A stretch of 21,184 bases of DNA, taken from the IMG/VR virus record IMGVR_UViG_3300042444_000709, positions 1 through 21,184 of that record, one strand, 5' to 3'. Under the pieces are notes generated by a model. That model had not been told where the DNA came from. It ran no database searches and saw nothing but the letters and a program-made list of their open reading frames with translations. Both the position numbers and the translations under genes were made by a program. This document shows positions 5,211-11,510 of this stretch, one piece after another (the stretch's first letter is position 1; every line of letters starts with the position of its first letter). This DNA is from a virus.

Positions 5211-5810
5211 ATGGAAACGAAACCAAAGACGAGGCGCAGCAGGCTGCGAGGCAAAGTTGGAAGACCAAAGAACGTGCCCGACGCGCCCAAGGAAGGACCG
5301 CTGGCACCGGAGCGTGTCTACGGATCGACCGGCCTTGGCATTCCCGAGGATCGAGCACAGCGGATTCTCTGCGCAGTTGAGGCTGGCATTCCGCTGACCA
5401 CGATTTGCCGGGAGTTTGCCGTTAGCCACCACACCGTGCACGCCCTCGTTCGCAATCGCCAAGACCTCATGGCGAAAGCCAGTTCAATCATCAAAGGTAA
5501 TTGGGCTTACATCGCCATGATGACATCGGCGGAACTCGCTGCGCGTCTGGCAGATATGCGTGATACAGCACTCACCATGCTGGCCGGTATTGCCGCTGAT
5601 AAGAATCTTCTGATGGGCGGACAGCCGACCCAGCGGATTGAGCACACTGTGGCACCTGCGGCTGATGCTTGGCAGGACTTTGTGAGTGGGCTGAAGAGTG
5701 CGAACGTCATCGATGTGGTCGCTGAACCGGTCGGCCCTCGGGAACCGGACGCGCAAAAGGCCGCGGAATTGCCCGATCGGGCTGATAATGGCGCTATCAT
5801 TAATGCGTAA
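5211..5810 (+). CDS. Helix-turn-helix DNA-binding protein, possibly terminase small-subunit-like
   Basis: 199 aa from ATG 5211, with GGAGGAAT upstream; a longer frame from 5142 would overlap the neighbour. Domain order: basic GKVGRPKNVP linker, then a homeodomain-like HTH (RAQRILCAVEAGIPLTTICREFAVSHHTVHALVRNR, about 48-85), a helical middle (MTSAELAARLADMRDTALTMLAGIAADKNLLMGGQPTQRIEH), and a tail ending DNGAIINA. The HTH plus the 'GIAADKxLLxGxPTxRIEH' block resembles phage small-terminase or HTH proteins I recall. No other small-terminase candidate is seen just upstream of the large terminase. It could instead be a regulator closing the early operon. Confidence 0.5.
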   Translation: METKPKTRRSRLRGKVGRPKNVPDAPKEGPLAPERVYGSTGLGIPEDRAQRILCAVEAGIPLTTICREFAVSHHTVHALVRNRQDLMAKASSIIKGNWAYIAMMTSAELAARLADMRDTALTMLAGIAADKNLLMGGQPTQRIEHTVAPAADAWQDFVSGLKSANVIDVVAEPVGPREPDAQKAAELPDRADNGAIINA

Positions 5811-5814
5811 GTGC

Positions 5815-5842
5815 TTGACCTGCAACAACAACGAGGCATAAC
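5815..5842 (+). promoter_or_regulatory. Possible sigma70-type promoter for the replication genes
   Basis: TTGACC (5815-5820) and CATAAC (5837-5842) are separated by 16 bp, five and four matches to the consensus. They lie in the 185-bp gap 5811-5995 before the replication operon. The gap also holds a short GACCG/CGGTC inverted repeat (5909-5927) around a G-rich loop, and an unconvincing 19-codon reading from about 5880. Nothing else is seen in it. Confidence 0.3.
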
Positions 5843-5995
5843 CCAATACAACATAGATCATTTAAAATCCGCAAAGAGATGAACATCACCACGCACATTC
5901 CTCTGTCCGACCGGGGAGGGGGCGGTCAGTCGTTCTGACTTTTGCAAATACCCCCGACCGCTTCAGTCTCCCGAAATTTTTCACAAAAACACCTT

Positions 5996-6382
5996 ATGAT
6001 CAAGCACATCCTGTCCGCCGCAAAGTCAACCATCAGTCAACCCGAGCCGGTTCCCTCGCCTGCGCCAGAAGCCAAGCCCGAGGCCATCCTCAAAGCCGCC
6101 CCACTGTCTGACCAGCAGCTCGCCGAGACTGTCGCCAAGCAGGTCGGCTACCAACCCGGCGACCAGGTCACCGGCGCCGTTCTCCCCAAGAAGATCCCCA
6201 ACGGACGCCTGCTCTACGTCTCGGTGCCCGACTGGAGCGAGCCAGTGATCTGCTCGGTGCAAAACGCCGCGGACTGGTCGGCCGGCGAGCGGATCAAGTG
6301 TGTGTACGTCAAGGCTGACCCTGAGGGTCGCCTCGTCTTCGAGAACCGCGACGGTATCCGCCGCAACCGGTGGCGCCGATGA
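5996..6382 (+). CDS. S1/OB-fold-like protein, 128 aa
   Basis: ATG 5996 has no clear Shine-Dalgarno; a TTG at 5942 is in frame but less likely. The N-terminus is a Pro/Ala/Glu linker (residues 14-38). From about 50 on, YQPGDQVTGAVLPKKIPNGRLLYVSVPDW...DWSAGERIKCVYVKADPEGRLVFENRDG has the strand rhythm of an S1-like OB fold (G..V.G.V ... G..IKC.V...D.EGRL). The end is basic (IRRNRWRR). It may bind RNA or ssDNA. First gene of the replication operon; its stop overlaps the initiator start (ATGA). Confidence 0.45.
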   Translation: MIKHILSAAKSTISQPEPVPSPAPEAKPEAILKAAPLSDQQLAETVAKQVGYQPGDQVTGAVLPKKIPNGRLLYVSVPDWSEPVICSVQNAADWSAGERIKCVYVKADPEGRLVFENRDGIRRNRWRR

Positions 6383-7218
6383 GCGTAGCCGCCACCAACT
6401 ATGTCTGGACCCAGTCGCCCGCGGAAGGCGCCGACCGGCTTGTCCTGCTGGCCTTGGCAGATTTCGCTGATGAGGCGGGCAACTGCTTCGGCTCTTGGGG
6501 CAAGCTCGAGGAGAAGACCCGCCTTGCCCGCCGGACAGTTGCCGACTGCCTGCGCCGCCTCCAGAAGTCCGGCCAACTGGTTCTGGTTGAGCGCGGCAGC
6601 CGAAAGGTCGCCGGCAGCGGCCTGCAGGCCAGCATCTGGACCATTCCCGGTGTGGCCGAGATGGGTGCAGGAAATGCACCTAAGTCCGAGAGATGGGTGC
6701 AGGAAATGCACCCAAGTGGTGCAAATGCTGCACCTAAGTGGTGCAATTCCTGCACCCCAACAATAGATAACAATAAGAAACGAAATATAAGCGCTGACGC
6801 GCCAGCTCCGGCGATTTCATCGCCTTCGCATCCTTCTTCCTCGGAAGTAGCGGCACCCAAACCAAAACGCGCCGCCGCTCCCAAATTTGACCCAGCATCA
6901 TTGCCCCTGCCCCACGGCCCCGGCCTCGCCCGCGCCTGGGCTGAGTTCGCCCAACACCGCCGCGAGATTAAAGCCCCGCTCACGCCCACCGCGGCCAAGC
7001 GCATCGTGGACGACCTCGCATCTGTCAACGAAGCCGCCGCCGTCGAAGCCCTGCGCAAGAGCGTGAAGCACGGCTGGCGCGGCGTCTTCATCGAAGCGCC
7101 GAAAGCCACCGCGCCCATGCTCGTTACTCTGCCACCCCAAGGCCAACCCAAGCAAACCGCCCTCGAGCGCTCCCTCGCCGAGATGCGCGAGCAGTTCGCA
7201 AAGGAGAACGCAGCGTGA
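6379..7218 (+). CDS. Lambda O-like replication initiator
   Basis: 279 aa from ATG 6379 (ATGA overlap). Residues 5-75 form a winged-helix domain typical of phage replication initiators: NYVWTQSPAEGADRLVLLALADFAD, then FGSWGKLEEKTRLARRTVADCLRRLQKSGQLVLVERG. A low-complexity linker (about 95-175) carries the origin iterons in its DNA. A helical C-terminal domain (180-279, with LARAWAEFAQHRREIKAPLTPTAAKRIVDDLA) probably contacts the helicase. This matches the lambda O plan: N-terminal origin binding, ori in the middle of the gene, C-terminal partner binding. The phage DnaB at 9193 is the likely partner. Confidence 0.8.
   Translation: MSVAATNYVWTQSPAEGADRLVLLALADFADEAGNCFGSWGKLEEKTRLARRTVADCLRRLQKSGQLVLVERGSRKVAGSGLQASIWTIPGVAEMGAGNAPKSERWVQEMHPSGANAAPKWCNSCTPTIDNNKKRNISADAPAPAISSPSHPSSSEVAAPKPKRAAAPKFDPASLPLPHGPGLARAWAEFAQHRREIKAPLTPTAAKRIVDDLASVNEAAAVEALRKSVKHGWRGVFIEAPKATAPMLVTLPPQGQPKQTALERSLAEMREQFAKENAA
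6664..6792. other. Replication origin: four palindromic iterons plus AT-rich unwinding stretch, inside the initiator gene
   Basis: Four 17-bp imperfect palindromes of form GGTGCA-N5-TGCACC lie at 6664-6680, 6696-6712, 6718-6734 and 6740-6756. The arms are perfect in all four; the spacers are GGAAA, GGAAA, AATGC and ATTCC. Starts are 32, 22 and 22 bp apart, with (T/C)AAGT following the first three. Immediately after the last iteron, 6759-6790 is about 80% A/T and purine-rich on this strand. The arrangement copies lambda ori (four iterons, then an AT-rich DUE, within gene O). The initiator dimer would bind each palindrome. Confidence 0.8.
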
Positions 7219-7688
7219 CGCAGCCAATTTTATTCGCGATGGAAGAAGGCATCCACGCTCCGGTGACTGGCAGTGCGGTCAGCCTGTCTTCCAACCGCAA
7301 GGGCGAGATCGCTGAGACCCTTTTTATCGCCGGCGCCATGGTGAACGACTGGGAAATCTTTGTGCCGTTTGGCCACGCGCAGACGACTGATGTTTGCATC
7401 GTTAAGCCGAGCAAAACTCCGGTCAAAGTGCAGGTCAAAATGGCCTCATTGGTTGAGGCTGGTGGCTACCAAATACACACCAAAAAGTCTTCAACTGGCG
7501 ACAAGAAGCACATGGCCTACGAGCCTGGAGACTTTGATGTTCTTGCTGCGTATCTGCAGGACCGCAATCAATTCGTCTTTTGGGCGGCTGAGGACATCAT
7601 CCACAGACAAAGCGTCCGCTACTGCCCTACCCGACACCGTCAACCCGGCAACTGGGTACTCCTAGACCAAGTCGCAACTGCAATCTGA
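7215..7688 (+). CDS. PD-(D/E)XK nuclease-like protein
   Basis: 157 aa from GTG 7215 (GTGA overlap with the initiator). The core shows the PD-(D/E)XK pattern: NRKGEIAETLF (E31/E34 on the first helix), TTDVCIV (D59), then VKVQVK (Q73, K75), followed by YEPGDFDVLAAYLQDRNQFVFW. This resembles the PDDEXK_5 group that includes the intron nuclease I-Ssp6803. It may cut or repair replication intermediates, or be a homing-type nuclease. The last codons lie in the stem of the downstream terminator. Confidence 0.65.
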   Translation: MTQPILFAMEEGIHAPVTGSAVSLSSNRKGEIAETLFIAGAMVNDWEIFVPFGHAQTTDVCIVKPSKTPVKVQVKMASLVEAGGYQIHTKKSSTGDKKHMAYEPGDFDVLAAYLQDRNQFVFWAAEDIIHRQSVRYCPTRHRQPGNWVLLDQVATAI

Positions 7689-7716
7689 GAAACCAGTTGT
7701 TTTTTTTTTTTTTTTT
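7675..7716 (+). terminator. Intrinsic terminator with 17-base T tract
   Basis: CAACTG (7675-7680) pairs with CAGTTG (7694-7699) around a 13-nt loop that holds the stop codon of the upstream gene. A run of 17 T follows directly (7700-7716). The stem is short but the T tract is very strong, so it should end the initiator operon transcript. The following gap (7717-7820) contains a weak TTATCA...TATACG promoter-like pair and nothing else recognised. Confidence 0.55.
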
Positions 7717-7820
7717 CAGCGAAGAACCTCCACGCAGTTATCAACAACCACTAAAACACTTTATACGCCCCTAAGACAGCCAATGTCCTACCCCTGCTTG
7801 TACATTTGACCAGTAACTTT

Positions 7821-8003
7821 ATGAAACCCGCAAAGAAAACCACCAAGACGGCGAGCGCCCGCAAGGCGCCGAAAGCAACCAACCTCCAAGTCAACGTGGA
7901 ATACCTCGAGCAGATCGCCGACGAGGCTATCAGCACAATCATGGTTTTGCGCGCCTTGGTCGCACAGCTTGCCATGAAGCAGGAGGAAAACGATGCACGC
8001 TAA
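7821..8003 (+). CDS. Small protein with basic Lys/Ala N-terminus, 60 aa
   Basis: ATG 7821, first gene after the terminator and without a Shine-Dalgarno. N-terminal MKPAKKTTKTASARKAPKA is a flexible basic tail; residues 23-58 (LQVNVEYLEQIADEAISTIMVLRALVAQLAMKQ) form an amphipathic helix. It could be DNA-binding or an oligomerising accessory factor. The next gene begins 11 bases before its stop. No family is recognised. Confidence 0.5.
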   Translation: MKPAKKTTKTASARKAPKATNLQVNVEYLEQIADEAISTIMVLRALVAQLAMKQEENDAR

Positions 8004-8175
8004 GAACGGCCGCCCCATCAAGCTGGAGGAAGGCGTCCCGGGTTACCCGCAGATGCACCACCTCCAGATTCACCGCGCGTGCGACCGGTTCCTTGAGGGC
8101 CGCGGACTGGCCACGGTCAGAGCGTCCCGCCGCAACACCTGGCTCTTCGGTAAGTCGGCAAGGAGGGCAAAATGA
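7993..8175 (+). CDS. Hypothetical protein, 60 aa
   Basis: ATG 7993 is preceded by AGGAGGAAAAC, a strong ribosome site lying inside the upstream gene. The product (starting MHAKNGRPIKLEEGVPGYPQ) is basic and ends in RRNTWLFGKSARRAK. Its stop overlaps the next ATG (ATGATG at 8172). No family is recognised; a nucleic-acid-binding role is possible from charge only. Confidence 0.5.
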   Translation: MHAKNGRPIKLEEGVPGYPQMHHLQIHRACDRFLEGRGLATVRASRRNTWLFGKSARRAK

Positions 8176-8423
8176 TGGTGCCCGATTTGGTGGTCGGCGA
8201 GATCGGTTTCGGCAATAACTTCGGCTCCTCCGCGGAGCTGGAGTTTATGCGCAGCGAAGACCGCCGGCAGACCGCCGAAATCAAAGACCTACAGGCCGAA
8301 AACCGTGAGCTGATTAAGCGCAACAACCGGCTCAAGCGTGTCCTAGAGCGCTGCGCGGCGCTAACCGATGCCATCGCCAGCGAAAAGCACGAAGCCCTGC
8401 TTGAGGCTGCCCAGCCGCTATGA
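8172..8423 (+). CDS. Coiled-coil protein, 83 aa
   Basis: ATG 8172 follows AAGGAGGGC. Residues 22-65 (AELEFMRSEDRRQTAEIKDL, then QAENRELIKRNNRLKRVLERC) have leucine-zipper-like heptads. The N-terminus (MMVPDLVVGEIGFGNNFGSS) is a separate, non-helical segment. Probably a dimer. It resembles the 2270-2509 product in type, not clearly in sequence. No function is assigned. Confidence 0.55.
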   Translation: MMVPDLVVGEIGFGNNFGSSAELEFMRSEDRRQTAEIKDLQAENRELIKRNNRLKRVLERCAALTDAIASEKHEALLEAAQPL

Positions 8424-8629
8424 GCCTGCGCTACGAACAATATTGGTCCCTCCGGCGCACCCGCCAGCTCCTTGCCGACCTTCTGCACCCCAGCACTCGG
8501 CCAAGGACGGTCAAAGAGCTGCGCGGCCGCGCGTCCGCCTGCCTGCGCCACTTCCCGCTCCTCGAAGAATCTGGCAAGCCGATCTTCTCGCAAGACGAGT
8601 TTGCTTCACCGGAGGGCCACGAACTATGA
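8420..8629 (+). CDS. Hypothetical protein, 69 aa
   Basis: ATG 8420 overlaps the upstream stop and its own stop overlaps the next ATG. MSLRYEQYWSLRRTRQLLADLLHPSTRPRTVKELRGRASACLRHFPLL reads as three short helices with a basic face; the end (SQDEFASPEG) is acidic. It is of the small DUF type common beside phage replication genes. No family is recognised. Confidence 0.55.
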   Translation: MSLRYEQYWSLRRTRQLLADLLHPSTRPRTVKELRGRASACLRHFPLLEESGKPIFSQDEFASPEGHEL

Positions 8630-8886
8630 GCGCCGGCAAAGGCGACAGCCCGCGGCCGGTCAACGGCGACCGCTACCGGGCCAACTACGAGGCGATCTTC
8701 ACGCCGCCCTACCCCGACTGGATCTGCCGCCCATGCGGCCAAGCCCGCGGCCGCGGCATGCCCAAAGGCCACGTCTCGACTTGGCACCAAGACACCTGCG
8801 GCGTCTGCGGCGAGGTCACCTCGGTCACCGAACCCCGAGATTTTCGCCACCTAAAAAAATGGCCCATCCGCCCAAAAAACCCTTGA
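8626..8886 (+). CDS. Zinc-ribbon-like small phage protein, 86 aa
   Basis: ATG 8626 overlaps the previous stop. The N-terminus MSAGKGDSPRPVNGDRYRANYEAIF is a motif recurring in small phage proteins ('GDxPRPVNxxxYxxNYxxIF'). Then come two Cys pairs, CRPCG and CGVCG, separated by about 26 residues with two His (HVSTWH) between them: a likely zinc ribbon. The end is basic. It may bind nucleic acid or protein. The function is unknown. Confidence 0.65.
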   Translation: MSAGKGDSPRPVNGDRYRANYEAIFTPPYPDWICRPCGQARGRGMPKGHVSTWHQDTCGVCGEVTSVTEPRDFRHLKKWPIRPKNP

Positions 8887-8890
8887 TTCC

Positions 8891-8920
8891 CATGCCTACA
8901 TTTGCCAACATATGCCTACA
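8891..8920. repeat. Three 10-bp-phased TGCC(A/T)ACA boxes before the helicase gene group
   Basis: Three consecutive 10-mers (catgcctaca, tttgccaaca, tatgcctaca) start at 8891, 8901 and 8911, sharing TGCC(A/T)ACA at exact 10-bp steps. They fill the only real gap (8887-8952) between the zinc-ribbon gene and the gene pair ahead of dnaB. The core TGCCAA and the 10-bp step match the boxes around the regulator at 909-1460, so this is a candidate second operator. Confidence 0.5.
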
Positions 8921-8952
8921 GAACACGCCACGACAGAAAGTAGTCACCAGTC

Positions 8953-9168
8953 ATGGCTAACCACGAATACCAGCCGCCACCACCGCCCGAACACCACATC
9001 ACGCCATGGCTCGAAGAATCATTTCGCTTAGTCGATGCCGCCTGCGACCGCTGGGAGCGGCGCCGCGCGCAGCTCGCCCGGAGGAAGAAAGAAAATGAGC
9101 GTCAGCGAACTCACGCTTTTGAGCCTGCTGATGTGCGCGCTGATCTTCATTGTCATAGTGATGACTGA
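8953..9168 (+). CDS. Hypothetical protein, 71 aa
   Basis: ATG 8953 follows the phased boxes. N-terminus MANHEYQPPPPPEHHITPW is proline- and histidine-rich. Residues 24-53 are a charged helix (LVDAACDRWERRRAQLARRKKENERQR), and the tail is acidic and His-rich (DVRADLHCHSDD). No family is recognised. The 3' part overlaps a membrane-peptide gene in another frame (9095-9196), so one of the two C-terminal readings may be less constrained. Confidence 0.45.
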   Translation: MANHEYQPPPPPEHHITPWLEESFRLVDAACDRWERRRAQLARRKKENERQRTHAFEPADVRADLHCHSDD

Positions 9169-9196
9169 TGACGACGACGAAGGGAGATTTTCGTGA
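9095..9196 (+). CDS. Single-span membrane peptide, 33 aa
   Basis: ATG 9095 with GGAGGAAGAAAG upstream. The sequence MSVSELTLLSLLMCALIFIVIVM is almost wholly hydrophobic, and is followed by TDDDDEGRFS. Its stop overlaps the dnaB GTG (GTGA), which is typical of coupled genes here and argues that it is real despite its length. A one-pass peptide of unknown role; it may simply couple translation to dnaB. Confidence 0.5.
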   Translation: MSVSELTLLSLLMCALIFIVIVMTDDDDEGRFS

Positions 9197-10575
9197 AGCG
9201 CACCGTTCCCCAATCACCCGCCGTTGAGCAAGCCGTCCTCGGCAGTCTGCTCGCCGACCCGCGCCTCGTTGACGAAGTCGCCGGTCTTCACGCCGATCTT
9301 TTCTTCACACCCGCGCACCGGCTGGTCTTTGAGACCATCACCGAGATTCGCAGCGAGGGCGGCACGCCGAACCTTATCGCCACCACGCAGCGGATCGACG
9401 CGAAGCACAAGCTGAACTTTGTCGGCGGCGCTGGGGCCATCACCGAGTTTCTTTCGCAGTCTGCCGGCGGTCCCGCGGGCGTTGAATATCACGCGCAAAC
9501 ATTGCGCGACCTCCATGCTCGCCGCCGCATCATTGACTCTGCCGTTGCGATGCAGGCGGCGGCGCAGGACATGGCTACGGATGCTGACAGCGTCCTGCAG
9601 CAGTCCGGCGAAGCGGTCTTGAGCCTTTCGCTGACCACCGCCACCGACTCCATGCGCGCACCGAGCGCCATTGTCCCGGGCCTGCTTGACGAACTGGAAG
9701 CCCTCATGTCTGGCGGCCGGAAACTCGGCTTGCAGACCGGAATCCGCGACTTCGACCAAGTCACCGGCGGTCTCCGCGGAGGACAGCTCACGATTGTCGC
9801 CGGCCGTCCCGCCATGGGCAAAAGCGCGTTGATGTTGAATATGGCGGACAACATGGCCCGCCGCGGTGTGCCGGTCGTTTACTTCAGCCTTGAGATGCCC
9901 GCCAACGAGTTGGCCGCTCGCGTTGTCTTGAGCCGCGCCGAGACTAATACCGAGATCATTCGCAACGGATTCCTCACCGCTTCCATGAAGCACCGGATCA
10001 TGGATGCCGCCACGCAGTTTGCCAGCGAACCGCTCTACGTTGATGACCGCGGCGGCCTCACCCTCTTGGACATCCGCGGCCGCGCCCGCCTAGCCGTCCG
10101 CCGCTGGGGCGTGAAGGCAATCTTCGTAGACTACCTGCAGCTCGTCAGCCATTCCGGCGCCCAGTCCCGCGAAAACGAAGTTGGCTTCGTCAGCCGCGGG
10201 CTAAAGGCCATGTCGATGGAACTCGGCATCCCAGTAGTCGCCGCCGCGCAGGTTAACAGGCAGGCCGAAAACCGCAGCGACAACCGCCCCAAGCTCTCCG
10301 ACCTCCGCGAGTCCGGCAGCATCGAACAGGACGCCGACATCGTGTGTTTGGTTCACCGCCCTTGCTACTACGCTGTGCAAGACCAAGAACCCGACCCGCA
10401 AGATGCCGAATTGATCGTTGCCAAGCACCGCGCTGGCCGCACCGGCACACTCAACCTCACATGGCGCCCCTCGCTCACCCGCTTTGAAGGCACTGCCCCG
10501 GTCGGCCGCACCAGCGACAGCGATGGCTCGGTCTACGCGCCGGCGAAACAACTTTGGGAGGCCATCAATGAATAG
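9193..10575 (+). CDS. dnaB: Replicative DNA helicase, DnaB family
   Basis: 460 aa from GTG 9193, with AGGGAG six bases upstream. The N-terminal DnaB domain (about 5-110, with SPAVEQAVLGSLLADPRLVDEV) is followed by a linker and a RecA-type motor. Motifs are Walker A GRPAMGKS (204-211), FSLEMP (231-236), Walker B IFVDYLQL (310-317), the arginine-finger region NRQAENRSDNRPKLSDLRESGSIEQDAD, and a C-terminal VAKHRAGRTG motif. It forms a hexamer that unwinds DNA at the fork and is loaded by the phage initiator (6379-7218). It overlaps the resolvase-like gene by eight bases. Confidence 0.96.
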   Translation: MKRTVPQSPAVEQAVLGSLLADPRLVDEVAGLHADLFFTPAHRLVFETITEIRSEGGTPNLIATTQRIDAKHKLNFVGGAGAITEFLSQSAGGPAGVEYHAQTLRDLHARRRIIDSAVAMQAAAQDMATDADSVLQQSGEAVLSLSLTTATDSMRAPSAIVPGLLDELEALMSGGRKLGLQTGIRDFDQVTGGLRGGQLTIVAGRPAMGKSALMLNMADNMARRGVPVVYFSLEMPANELAARVVLSRAETNTEIIRNGFLTASMKHRIMDAATQFASEPLYVDDRGGLTLLDIRGRARLAVRRWGVKAIFVDYLQLVSHSGAQSRENEVGFVSRGLKAMSMELGIPVVAAAQVNRQAENRSDNRPKLSDLRESGSIEQDADIVCLVHRPCYYAVQDQEPDPQDAELIVAKHRAGRTGTLNLTWRPSLTRFEGTAPVGRTSDSDGSVYAPAKQLWEAINE

Positions 10576-10927
10576 CCGAGCCAAAGGCGCCCGCGGAGAG
10601 CGCATGTGGCGCGACGAATTACGCGAAGCCTTCGGCGACTCCGGCATCCGCCGCGGCCAGCAGTTCTCCGGCCTCGGCGACTCGCCCGATGTCGTCTGCC
10701 CGTGCCTCCCCGACTTCCACTGGGAGGTCAAATTCTGCCAGGTCGTCAAGATCCGCGACTGGATGGCCCAAGCCATCCGCGATGCCAAGGCCAAGCTCTT
10801 CCCGGTCGTCGCCCACAAGCGCAACGGCGAGGAGTGGTTCATCACGCTGCGCGCCACTGACTTCCTCACCATCCTTCGCCGCTCCGATTTTCTAGTCCCA
10901 ACACAAAACCAACAACCAACCACATAA
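10568..10927 (+). CDS. Resolvase-like PD-(D/E)XK nuclease
   Basis: 119 aa from ATG 10568, with TTGGGAGG upstream inside dnaB. The pattern SRAKGARGERMWRDELRE (E11, E20), SGLGDSPDVVC (D38/D41), then FHWEVKFCQ (E53, K55) is the Holliday-junction-resolvase/VRR-like order of a PD-(D/E)XK nuclease. The following WMAQAIRDAKAKLFPVVAHKRNGEEWFITL fits the rest of the fold. It may resolve branched DNA in replication or packaging. Whether it is a true resolvase or another structure-specific nuclease cannot be told. Confidence 0.65.
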   Translation: MNSRAKGARGERMWRDELREAFGDSGIRRGQQFSGLGDSPDVVCPCLPDFHWEVKFCQVVKIRDWMAQAIRDAKAKLFPVVAHKRNGEEWFITLRATDFLTILRRSDFLVPTQNQQPTT

Positions 10928-10932
10928 TAACC

Positions 10933-11505
10933 ATGCCAAATACAACCATAACCACACCCGCGGGCATCGCTCGCTATCCCAGCCTCAACCGCGCCGACAC
11001 CAAGTTCGACGAAATTGGGGTCTTCAAAGTCAACCTTGAGCTGTCCGCGGAGGACGCCAAGCCGTTCATCGATGATGTCGAAGCAATCCTCGCTGAGTTT
11101 GTCGCCGACAAAAAGCGCGAGCTGAAGAAGGACAAGCTCAAGATGCACGCTGCGCCTTGGGAAGAAAACGACGGTGTCGTCCAACTCAAGCTCAAGGTCA
11201 AGGCCATCGGCAAGACCAAAGCCGGCGAAGAGTATTCCCGCCAGCCGAAACTCTTCGGCGCTGACGGCCAGCCGCTTGAAGCAAATGTCGGCGGCGGCTC
11301 CAAGATCAAAGTCGCGGTTGTGCCCTACGCCTGGTACACGGCCAGCCTCGGCGCTGGCATCACGCTGCAGCCGAAGGCGGTGCAGGTGCTTGAACTAGTC
11401 ACCTGGGGAGATGGCGGCAGCGCTGCCAGCTACGGCTTCGACGTTTCGGAAGCCAAGCCCGCCGCAGCCAAGACCGGCACCGACGACGAAGAGATCACCT
11501 GGTAA
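10933..11505 (+). CDS. Phage single-stranded DNA-binding protein, T7 gp2.5-like (DUF2815 type)
   Basis: 190 aa from ATG 10933, with no Shine-Dalgarno. The N-terminus (TTPAGIARYPSLNRADTKFDEIGVFKVNLEL) and middle block (KTKAGEEYSRQPKLFGADGQPLEANVGGGSKIKVAVVPYAWY) are typical of DUF2815/gp2.5-type OB-fold SSBs. The C-terminal tail DDEEITW is acidic and ends with an aromatic residue, as in T7 gp2.5, where it recruits replication partners. It coats ssDNA during replication and recombination, between the resolvase-like and exonuclease genes. Confidence 0.82.
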   Translation: MPNTTITTPAGIARYPSLNRADTKFDEIGVFKVNLELSAEDAKPFIDDVEAILAEFVADKKRELKKDKLKMHAAPWEENDGVVQLKLKVKAIGKTKAGEEYSRQPKLFGADGQPLEANVGGGSKIKVAVVPYAWYTASLGAGITLQPKAVQVLELVTWGDGGSAASYGFDVSEAKPAAAKTGTDDEEITW

Positions 11506-11510
11506 CCCTC

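Noticed and set aside
5783-5799. TGATA/TATCA inverted repeat at the end of the HTH gene
   Set aside because: Short AT-rich stem without T tract; not convincing as a terminator.
5880-5939. A 19-codon reading (MNITTHIPLSDRGGGG) in the gap before the replication operon
   Set aside because: No ribosome site and very short; a leader peptide cannot be excluded but has no support.
6399-7151. Minus-strand ORF of 250 codons
   Set aside because: Antisense to the replication initiator and its iterons; no motif.
9214-9993. Minus-strand ORF of 259 codons
   Set aside because: Antisense to the DnaB N-terminal half, whose motifs are unambiguous.
10201-11184. Long minus-strand ORF of 327 codons
   Set aside because: Lies opposite well-supported dnaB, resolvase and SSB genes; its product has no coherent motif and follows from GC-rich codon use.
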